Assembly (NCBI GenBank): GCA_030637505.1
Contig: DAOWGJ010000116.1
Coordinates: forward strand, 1-10,445
DNA length: 10,445 nt
Direction: 5' to 3'
Source of the DNA: Holophagae bacterium
Lineage (GTDB): Bacteria > Acidobacteriota > Thermoanaerobaculia > Thermoanaerobaculales > Sulfomarinibacteraceae
Under the pieces are notes generated by a model that made no database searches, was not told the DNA's origin, and worked only from the letters and a program-made list of their open reading frames with translations. Positions 1-5,349 of the stretch are shown here, piece by piece (position 1 is the stretch's first letter; each line of letters starts with the position of its first letter). The translations under genes were made by a program, and so were the position numbers.

Positions 1-265
1 CCTATGCTAAACGATTCTCAACGGCGATCTGCACCAAACCCCTGGGCCCTGGTTTGCCAACACAGGTCGCTTCGCTCCCCCCCGCCTTTGGCGTGGCAGC
101 CCTTTGGGCTGGTGTCGGCTCCTACTTTCAAAAAGCCTCAACAGACCTTCGGGTATGCCTGCGTTTTTTTCAAGCACCAGAGCCTCAAGGGTTTAGCACA
201 TCTCATCCGTCAGAATTGCTCAGCGTAGGTTTTCTTATCCGGGATTATCATGACGGGAGGCCCCC
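1..265. other. Gene-free stretch with GC hairpins
   Basis: I see no convincing gene here. Open frames exist, but their translations look like low-complexity by-products and none has a good start site. The stretch holds small inverted repeats: CAAACC/GGTTTG (35-40 and 51-56, with GGGCCC inside the loop), CGCC-TTT-GGCG (83-93) and AGCCC-TTT-GGGCT (98-110). The sequence around 88-113 resembles, in reverse orientation, part of the hairpin-rich element at 3951-4243, so this may be a remnant of a related repeat. The last bases carry the ribosome binding site of the next gene. No convincing -35/-10 pair was found. Confidence 0.5.
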
Positions 266-697
266 ATGGTCGAGCAACCCGATGAATACGGTCCACTCAC
301 CTTCAAGAACCCCGGGTTCGGGCTGGTGGCACTTGGGGCACTCGTCTTCGTTGCGGCGTTGGCCGTCGGCATCCCAGACAATCTCCCGGGCATCGCCCTG
401 CTCTTCGGGGCGATTATATGCTGGACCCTGGCAGTCGTCAGACGGTGGTCACGACCAAAGTCCTTCCTATGGCTCGCGCTCGGCGCTGCCGTTGGGTTTC
501 TCGTCTTCGCCGTGCTCCACAATGTGTTTTACGGTCTGGGTCAGATGGCGGCCGACCGGCCATTCCTTCATGGTCTGTGCGAGGTCCTCCATGTCGTCTC
601 GTTCCTCCTGGCCATCTTGGTCGCACCACCAGTCCTCGTGGTGGGCCTGGTCGGCCGGTTGGTTTCGGGTTGGCGTCAGAAACGAAGTCGGAATTGA
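266..697 (+). CDS. Small four-helix integral membrane protein, unknown function
   Basis: The 143-residue product has four hydrophobic segments at about residues 18-36, 41-58, 67-90 and 108-132. Arg/Lys-rich stretches follow helix 2 (residues 59-65) and the C-terminus (RQKRSR), which suggests both lie in the cytoplasm. The start is well supported: GGGAGG at 255-260 sits five bases before the ATG. The only Cys residues are C52 and C105, with H85, H102 and H109 near the membrane; no known motif stands out. It is transcribed towards the redox operon and is not part of it, so the neighbourhood gives no function. The TGA stop is followed directly by a repeat cluster. I do not recognise the family. 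That it is a real gene rests on the clear Shine-Dalgarno sequence and the membrane-protein composition. Confidence 0.7.
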   Translation: MVEQPDEYGPLTFKNPGFGLVALGALVFVAALAVGIPDNLPGIALLFGAIICWTLAVVRRWSRPKSFLWLALGAAVGFLVFAVLHNVFYGLGQMAADRPFLHGLCEVLHVVSFLLAILVAPPVLVVGLVGRLVSGWRQKRSRN

Positions 698-741
698 ACC
701 GCAAAGACGCCAAGACCGCAAAGGAAACGCAAAGAAGGTTT
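698..741. repeat. Short CGCAAAG-type repeat cluster
   Basis: Four near-identical 7-mers follow one another: CGCAAAG at 700-706, CGCCAAG at 708-714, CGCAAAG at 717-723 and CGCAAAG at 728-734, spaced 8, 9 and 11 bases apart. The cluster starts immediately after the TGA of the small membrane protein and ends before the stop of the convergent NrfD gene. From memory, similar CGCAAAG clusters occur between genes in many environmental bacteria, where they produce spurious NRKDAK-like protein tails. That is recollection, not a search result. Function unknown. Confidence 0.6.
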
Positions 742-747
742 TGAAAT

Positions 748-759
748 TAAAGGCCTTTA
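748..759. terminator. Palindrome at convergent gene ends, possible terminator
   Basis: TAAAGGCCTTTA is a perfect 12-bp palindrome whose last three bases are the stop codon of the minus-strand NrfD gene. Being symmetric, and lying between two converging genes, it could act in both directions. No clear T-run follows and there is no loop, so an intrinsic terminator is only a weak suggestion. Confidence 0.2.
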
Positions 760-1992
760 GCCAGACCTTTCAAGTGAATCGACAGTGAAATCGCCTTTGA
801 GCACCGGGATGGCAATCTTGCACATGACCGTGAAAATCAGGAAACCGATAGAAAAGATCGCGGCACCGATCCTCACCTCTGTCATCGTCGGCGTGTACTC
901 ATAAATCTCACCAAGCGTGTCCGGCGTCATGCCGGGGATCACCAGGGCCATGCCCTTCTCGATGTACACACCTGCATAAATCAAAAGACAACCGATGTTG
1001 AGCGTGACCAGATTCTTGCGTGTCGCCGGAAACAAGAAGAGCAGAAAGGCCACAGTGCTGCAAATCACCGACGCCCATGCGTACGGGACGAGCGCCGTGT
1101 GCCCATGGATGCCGCTGTAGAGGTATTGCGTGTGGAGGATGTGGTGGGTCGCCGAGTAATACTCCTTGAAAATCTCGGCGCCGAACAGGAAGAGGTTGAG
1201 AAACATGGCATAGGCCATCAACTCGGCAATCTTCCAGATGGCCTCATCCTTGATATCGACGACCTTGAGGCGTTTCAAAATCTGGAACAGGATCAGGAGG
1301 ATCGCGGGGCCTGAGCAGAAGGCAGACGCGATGAAACGAGGCGCCAGAATCGAAGCATTCCAGAAGGGCCGCCCGGCCATGCCGATATAGACGAACGCCG
1401 TCACGGTGTGGATACTGATCGCAAAAGGGATCGAAAACAAAATCATCGGCACGATCAAGGCCTTGTTGTAGGCGCGCTTGAAAAAGGCCTTGTACAGCAG
1501 GTGCGTCACGATGAAGAGATTCAACAACAGGTATCCATTGAGAACCAGGACATCCCAGCCCAGCAGCGAGGACGGGATATTGAGACTGCCGACAAACGGC
1601 ATCAGATGCCAGAAACGCTCGGGCCGACCAATATCGACAGTGACGAAAAGGAGGCACATCGTGATCGCGCTGATTGCGAGCAACTCGCCGAAGATGGCTA
1701 TTTCCTTGATTGGTTTCCAGTGGTAGACGTATGCGGGAATGACAAGAAGAATCGCGGCCGCTGCGACCCCCACCAGGAAGGTGAAGTTCCCGATATAGAA
1801 AGCCCACGAGACCTGGTCGCGCATATTGGTAACGATCAGGCCGTCCCGCAACTGAGTGGCGTAGGCTGCAACTCCCCACACGATCAGGATCAACAGGCTG
1901 CCGACCCAGGTCCAATAGGCCTTGCCTCCCGTCAGAGCCAACCGTGCCGATCCCAGGATGAAAAGGGAAAACTGCTTGATTCTGGTCATCAT
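757..1992 (-). CDS. NrfD/DsrP-type membrane subunit of quinone oxidoreductase
   Basis: The 411-residue protein has about ten hydrophobic helices (near 25-45, 66-90, 100-122, 142-165, 178-200, 212-240, 255-275, 300-323, 328-347, 375-395). This is the larger ten-helix form of the NrfD/PsrC family, as in DsrP, HmcC, QrcD and ActC, rather than the eight-helix NrfD. Family signatures are visible: GEL in helix 3, DIGRPERFWHL just after it, then IHTVTAFVY, GMAGRPFW and SAFCSGPA. Such subunits carry no cofactor; they hold a quinone site and pass electrons to a periplasmic iron-sulfur partner, here the gene just upstream. It is the last gene of the operon, 27 bases after the ferredoxin stop. Two ATGs are adjacent: GAGG lies one base before the first and four before the second, so initiation at 1989 is equally possible. 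The family is secure; the direction of electron flow is not known. Confidence 0.93.
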   Translation of the reverse strand: MMTRIKQFSLFILGSARLALTGGKAYWTWVGSLLILIVWGVAAYATQLRDGLIVTNMRDQVSWAFYIGNFTFLVGVAAAAILLVIPAYVYHWKPIKEIAIFGELLAISAITMCLLFVTVDIGRPERFWHLMPFVGSLNIPSSLLGWDVLVLNGYLLLNLFIVTHLLYKAFFKRAYNKALIVPMILFSIPFAISIHTVTAFVYIGMAGRPFWNASILAPRFIASAFCSGPAILLILFQILKRLKVVDIKDEAIWKIAELMAYAMFLNLFLFGAEIFKEYYSATHHILHTQYLYSGIHGHTALVPYAWASVICSTVAFLLFLFPATRKNLVTLNIGCLLIYAGVYIEKGMALVIPGMTPDTLGEIYEYTPTMTEVRIGAAIFSIGFLIFTVMCKIAIPVLKGDFTVDSLERSG

Positions 1993-2019
1993 GCCTCACC
2001 CGACCGATGAATATTCGAG

Positions 2020-2931
2020 TTATGTCGCATAGAAGTAATAGAACTTCGGCTTCGTCGCCAACTCTTCTTTGAGGACGAACACTCGTTTCTCCCTCATCAA
2101 GTACCTGATCTCACTCTCTTCATCGAGCAGATTTCCGAATTTCCGAGCACCCACCGGGCAGATTTCCGAGCATGCGGGGTAGCGTCCATTTCGAACCCGT
2201 TGAATGCAGAAAGTGCACTTCTCCACAACACCCTTCATTCGCGGCCGGTTTCCGAGAATGTGGGTGTCGGGATTGACCGCCACCGCCGGAAGCTCCGGTT
2301 CGGCCCAGTTGAAGTGTCTGGCGCCGTATGGACAGGCCGACATACAGCATCTGCAACCGATACACCAGTCGTAGTCGATGACAACAATCCCGTCCTTCTC
2401 CTGCCAGGTGGCCTTGACCGGGCACACCCGGGTACACGGTGCGTTGCGACACTGCTGGCAGGCTACAGGCAGGTAGAAGAAATCCTCCTCCGGGACCTGC
2501 TCCGGATCGTAATAAGGGCTGCTTTCCGCCAGGTCAATTCCCTTCTCCTTCTCCATCTCGAGAACACGAATCCAGTGGATCTGGGGATCTCTTGACTGGT
2601 TGTTTTCCTTGACGCAGGCATAGACACATCGACGGCAACCGATACAGCGGGAAATATCCAAGCCGTAGCCGAAGAACACGTCGTCCATCGGCGGAGTCGC
2701 CGAGACCGACACCTCTTTGCCGAAGCGCCGACTGTAGTCCCTCTCGAGGTCCGCAAGAATCGCCTCGACCTCATCCGGTGACAACTCCGTGAACCGCGTC
2801 GCCAAGAATCGTTCGACTGCTCGGGGAGACGCACCCGTAAACCGGGTCGCCATCGTGGCCATGGTGGCCAGACCGGCGCCGCGGAGAAAATCCCGACGGC
2901 CCACATCACCGCCCTTCGCATCCTGGCTCAT
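2020..2931 (-). CDS. Tat-exported periplasmic ferredoxin, four [4Fe-4S] motifs (DsrO/HmcB/NrfC-like)
   Basis: The 303-residue protein begins with a twin-arginine signal (GRRDFLRG, residues 11-18), indicating folded export to the periplasm. Four Cys groups follow: 96/99/102/106, 158/161/166/170, 190/193/196/200 (with extra C195) and 239/242/254/258. This is the usual layout for four [4Fe-4S] clusters in ferredoxin subunits partnering NrfD proteins. The role is to wire electrons between the quinone-site membrane subunit and the cytochrome c. The ATG at 2931 was chosen because AAAGGA (2938-2943) sits six bases before it; the frame extends upstream, but only into the cytochrome gene, and the ATG at 2946 lacks a good ribosome site. 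It lies 11 bases after the cytochrome stop. Oddities are a short, weakly hydrophobic signal region with no clear AxA cleavage site, and a small internal repeat (ATRFT at 28-32 and 44-48). Confidence 0.93.
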   Translation of the reverse strand: MSQDAKGGDVGRRDFLRGAGLATMATMATRFTGASPRAVERFLATRFTELSPDEVEAILADLERDYSRRFGKEVSVSATPPMDDVFFGYGLDISRCIGCRRCVYACVKENNQSRDPQIHWIRVLEMEKEKGIDLAESSPYYDPEQVPEEDFFYLPVACQQCRNAPCTRVCPVKATWQEKDGIVVIDYDWCIGCRCCMSACPYGARHFNWAEPELPAVAVNPDTHILGNRPRMKGVVEKCTFCIQRVRNGRYPACSEICPVGARKFGNLLDEESEIRYLMREKRVFVLKEELATKPKFYYFYAT

Positions 2932-2942
2932 GTCGAGTCCTT

Positions 2943-3644
2943 TCATCGACCGGCCAGGAACTCGGGCCTGACCGGTGGTGGAAGAGGTTTGATCGGCCGA
3001 AATTTCGGAGCGTGGGGGTTGTGGCAGTTGGCGCACAACAAATACCTTTTGGGTCCGTTCCAGTATCCCACACGGCGCCCGTGGATCCCTTGCCGCCAAT
3101 CCCTGAAAATCGTGCCGTGACACTGCCCGCACAGGCGGTAACTCTCGTCGAAACCGATCAGCGTCCCGTTTGCGAGACGAAGTCTGTCCCGATCGTCCAC
3201 ATTGTGGCAGTCGAAACACCACCGTTCTTTCGGTCCATGATCAAGCACGATGTCGTCGTGCATGTCCTCGAGCACACGACGTTCGACATCAGGTTCCATC
3301 TCCGCATGACACTCCGTACAGGGGAAAATGTCCTCTGAAAAAGGCGGAGGCGCCACCTTGAAGGCCTCGTTCGAACCTTCGAGACCCGCGGCGTCAAGCT
3401 GATCGATCGAAGGGTCGTTCCACTCGATCTCGGGGAAATCTTCCGGCGCAAACGCTTTGAGCCCCCCACCCTCATGCCACTCGATTTCGGCTCCACCCTT
3501 GACGATCGAAAAGATAGTCAACAACCCAATCCCGGCAAACAAGATCAATAGAATGATCAGCGACGAGGACTGAGGAAGAACATCTCGGTGATCCGGGTCC
3601 ACCTGGGATTCGCCAAGATTCTGATCTTGATCAGAAATAACCAA
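2943..3644 (-). CDS. Membrane-anchored tetrahaem cytochrome c
   Basis: The product has 233 residues. An N-terminal hydrophobic helix at about 26-48 has no obvious cleavage site, so it probably anchors a periplasmic domain. Four CxxCH haem c sites follow: C109-H113 (CTECH), C143-H147 (CFDCH), C172-H176 (CGQCH) and C204-H208 (CANCH). H129, H136, H188 and H211 are candidate distal ligands. Residues 50-105 are acidic and haem-free. As first gene of the operon it would be the outlet or inlet of the complex, exchanging electrons with soluble periplasmic cytochromes. The order cytochrome, FeS protein, NrfD protein recalls Geobacter Cbc4-type complexes, and DsrJ and QrcA in related complexes. The start is unusual: an in-frame TAA lies just upstream, so the only standard codon at the 5' end is TTG at 3644, abutting the ribosome site. 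No haem-rich family can be named confidently. Confidence 0.88.
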   Translation of the reverse strand: MVISDQDQNLGESQVDPDHRDVLPQSSSLIILLILFAGIGLLTIFSIVKGGAEIEWHEGGGLKAFAPEDFPEIEWNDPSIDQLDAAGLEGSNEAFKVAPPPFSEDIFPCTECHAEMEPDVERRVLEDMHDDIVLDHGPKERWCFDCHNVDDRDRLRLANGTLIGFDESYRLCGQCHGTIFRDWRQGIHGRRVGYWNGPKRYLLCANCHNPHAPKFRPIKPLPPPVRPEFLAGR

Positions 3645-3652
3645 CCTCCCTC
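3645..3652 (-). promoter_or_regulatory. Ribosome binding site deciding the cytochrome start
   Basis: On the minus strand GAGGGAGG directly abuts the TTG at 3644. Using the first GAGG, the spacing to TTG is four bases, which is workable. Using the stronger GGGAGG, the best-spaced codon would be ATT at 3638 (six bases away), a rare start. No ATG is available near the 5' end. Either way the start is non-standard and translation may be kept low. Confidence 0.5.
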
Positions 3653-3825
3653 GTTATCGTAAAGAATCCGCCATCGTCCTTGCCTGAACGCTTGAGCAGA
3701 ACCTCAAACACAAACCGACCCTAGCACCTTTCCCAAATCATGCTGGAATCCGGTTTCATTCTCAGAACCACCCGGGTGTTATCGGCCTCGGCGAAGATCG
3801 TGCAGTCAGATTGCGTCAAAGGAAA
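3653..3825 (-). promoter_or_regulatory. Upstream region of the redox operon
   Basis: This non-coding stretch should contain the promoter of the cytochrome/FeS/NrfD operon. The only structured site I see is TTGAG-N6-CTCAA (3692-3707), a short inverted repeat about 50-65 bases before the start codon, where a regulator could bind. No convincing sigma-70 pair or -24/-12 sigma-54 element (GG-N10-GC with flanking consensus) was recognised. The assignment rests on position alone. Confidence 0.3.
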
Positions 3826-3902
3826 GTAGGGGCGGGTCCCTGTGCCCGCCCTGTCGCGACCGGCAAACGCAGAACGGGCGGACACGGGGGGTCCGCCCCT
3901 AC
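3826..3902. repeat. GC-rich inverted repeat (GTAGGGGCGG arms)
   Basis: The left arm (3826-3851) begins GTAGGGGCGGGTCCC and ends GCCCGCCC. The right arm (3876-3902) is its near-perfect reverse complement, starting GGGCGGACACGGGG and ending CCGCCCCTAC. The arms differ by a few substitutions and one base of length, and a 24-base spacer separates them. Each arm is also internally palindromic (GGGCGGG/CCCGCCC on the left, GGGCGGAC/GTCCGCCC on the right), so the element can fold as one long stem or two hairpins. It has the look of a dispersed REP/MITE-like element; from memory, GTAGGGGCG-ended repeats recur in environmental genomes. It is non-coding, and no T-run marks it as a plain terminator. Confidence 0.7.
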
Positions 3903-3950
3903 CTGCCCCTGAGTCCTGAAACCTGCACAATGAGAGCCGACAGCTCCTAA

Positions 3951-4243
3951 CCCGCACTTCTCACCGGTTTTCGTTGCGAGGCGTGGAAGACGCGGTGAGA
4001 TGCAGTGTTTTCGCAGATAGGGACATCGCGCCAAGCCCGAAGGGCTGTCGAGCCAGCAGGCTCGTGCCCGCAAAGCGGGCGGCGTGGGCGGCGAATGAGG
4101 CATAGTTCGCACTATGTTCGCTGGCACCGCTTCGCGGCTTGCGTCTCTCCGCCTTCGGCTCCGAGGGGATGAGCGAATTCAAGCAAACGCTGCAGATCGC
4201 TGTGTATTTCGCGCCGTAGTAGATCACTGGTGAGAAGTGCGGG
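3951..4243. mobile_element. MITE-like element, 15-bp TIRs and CTAA flanks
   Basis: The element is bounded by a perfect 15-bp inverted repeat: CCCGCACTTCTCACC at 3951-3965 and its complement at 4229-4243. Pairing continues after one mismatch (GGT versus AGT). CTAA stands directly outside both ends (3947-3950 and 4244-4247), as expected for a 4-bp target duplication. The 293-bp body encodes no plausible protein but is packed with hairpins: 4034-4046 (AGCCC/GGGCT), 4049-4064 (CGAGCC/GGCTCG), 4066-4080 (GCCCGC/GCGGGC), 4091-4121 (GCGAA/TTCGC enclosing CATAGT/ACTATG), 4127-4137 (CCGC/GCGG) and 4151-4159 (GCC/GGC). It would be non-autonomous, moved by a transposase encoded elsewhere. Which transposase family is unknown. 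An alternative reading is a structured RNA. Confidence 0.65.
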
Positions 4244-5131
4244 CTAAAGCCCCCTCGCCCACTCCGGCCTGAGCCGGCTTTCGTCACGGCTCTTCAAGAC
4301 GTCGTGAATCAGGGCGATCGACGGCTCACGGTCCCTCGGCAGCCGCAGCTTGAGCGGCAGGTAGTTGGAGGCGTGGTTGGCATGGAACGGACCTCGGTAG
4401 CCCTCCATTTCTTCCAACATCCACTGCAGTTCCTGGAGCATGCCCCACCTGTCCGGAAGCCGAAAAGCGCCACTCTCAAAGGCATCGTGCATCTCGGTCC
4501 CCGGGACCGGTGTCACGGTCAGTGCCGCCGCATAGGTCGGCTTGGCCGCTACAATGAACCGGCCGGTCGCCCGAGCATGCCTCTCGGAGCCCTCGACTCC
4601 AGCCAACCCCAGAAGCACCATCATCGAAAGCTTGATTCCGGCCTGCCCGACTGCCCACGCTGCCTCGAGTTGCCGCTCGACCGTCGCGCCCTTGACCACT
4701 GCTTTCAAGGTAACCTCATCACCGGTCTCCGGGCCAAAGTAGATAATTCCCAGACCGAGAGCCCTCAGGCGGCTCAGGCGTTCTGCTCCCAGGCGAAGCA
4801 TCGACCGTGAGTCACCGTAGATTCCGACCCGTTGGACTTCGGGCAACGCCTCCCTGATCTCAGCGAGAACCGCAGCCAGCACCTCGAAGGGCGCCGCCAA
4901 CGCATCGCCGTCGGCCAAAAAAACCCGGCGGACTCCGGGGGTTCCCCGTGCCGCCCCGCGGATTTCCTCTTTGATCTCCCCGAGCGGGCGAACCAGAAAA
5001 TCCTTGCTGCGGTACATCGCACAATAAGTGCACCGGTTCCAGGAACATCCAAGAGTGATCTGGAGGATCAACGAGCCGGCCTCGGATGGCGGGCGAAACA
5101 CCGGTTCGACAAGTGTCGGTGGCCATATCAT
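4244..5131 (-). CDS. Radical SAM protein with GCSWNRCTYC motif, substrate unknown
   Basis: The 295-residue protein opens with PPSEAGSLILQITLGCSWNR, and the [4Fe-4S] cysteines are C29, C34 and C37. The spacing is Cx4Cx2C rather than the classic Cx3Cx2C. From memory, a bacterial branch of COG1032-like radical SAM proteins shares GCSxNxCTFC at this spot. Downstream features fit a TIM-barrel core: DGDALAAP, YGDSRSML and GIIYFGPETGDEVTLK, then MMVLLGLAG and a C-terminal proline-rich PVPGTEM region. No B12-binding or second FeS-cluster domain is visible, and it is shorter than YgiQ or MiaB relatives. The ATG lies close before the conserved N-terminal motif, although no strong ribosome site precedes it. 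It is divergent from the acyl-CoA dehydrogenase operon. Its TAG stop lies within the CTAA copy bordering the repeat element. The family is secure; the reaction is unknown. Confidence 0.9.
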   Translation of the reverse strand: MIWPPTLVEPVFRPPSEAGSLILQITLGCSWNRCTYCAMYRSKDFLVRPLGEIKEEIRGAARGTPGVRRVFLADGDALAAPFEVLAAVLAEIREALPEVQRVGIYGDSRSMLRLGAERLSRLRALGLGIIYFGPETGDEVTLKAVVKGATVERQLEAAWAVGQAGIKLSMMVLLGLAGVEGSERHARATGRFIVAAKPTYAAALTVTPVPGTEMHDAFESGAFRLPDRWGMLQELQWMLEEMEGYRGPFHANHASNYLPLKLRLPRDREPSIALIHDVLKSRDESRLRPEWARGL

Positions 5132-5349
5132 GTGGGAACGGTAACAGAGCCTGGAGGCCCGGCCGAAAATCCCACTACGGAAGGGTCGCCGTCCAGTGTG
5201 AAGGTAATCCCAGACTCGAGTCCGTCCGCGAAGGGCGTTCGATCGAAGCCGGCAGTGCGGATTCTGGGCCGCCTCATCATCTCGATCGCCCTGCGGCGAG
5301 CGCCCTTCAAGCTCCTTGGCTGTACTACCATTCCAAAGGGGGGGACACG
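5132..5349. promoter_or_regulatory. Divergent promoter region, radical SAM and ACAD operon
   Basis: This 218-base gap lies between two divergent genes and should contain promoters for both. I see a perfect palindrome TTCGATCGAA (5238-5247), and a spaced inverted repeat GAAGGGCGTTCG (5230-5241) with CGAGCGCCCTTC (5297-5308), 11 of 12 bases matching. Either could be an operator for a fatty-acid-responsive regulator, but no known operator consensus is matched. A purine-rich run of G preceded by AAA (about 5336-5344) serves as the ribosome site for the dehydrogenase. No clear -35/-10 pair was identified. Confidence 0.3.

Noticed and set aside
698..741. CRISPR array
   Set aside because: Units are only 7 bases with 1-4 base spacers; this is a short-motif cluster, not repeat-spacer architecture.
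54..788. 244-residue plus-strand open frame spanning the first gene and repeat cluster
   Set aside because: It is Ser/Trp/Pro-rich, has no ribosome site, and overlaps the better supported membrane protein in another frame.
2932..3222. N-terminal extension of the ferredoxin frame to 3222
   Set aside because: The extension overlaps the cytochrome gene including haem motifs, and the ATG at 2931 has a good ribosome site directly before a Tat signal.
757..3644. Sulfite-reduction dsrJOP genes proper
   Set aside because: The proteins resemble DsrO and DsrP, but the cytochrome has four rather than three haem sites and dsrM/dsrK are not adjacent, so the dsr name is not justified.
3961..4287. 108-residue minus-strand open frame across the hairpin element
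   Set aside because: It reads through stems and a terminal inverted repeat and has no family resemblance; a by-product of a GC-rich repeat.
5086..5349. N-terminal extension of the acyl-CoA dehydrogenase
   Set aside because: The added 88 residues are not family-like, overlap the radical SAM gene start, and the ATG at 5350 matches family N-termini.
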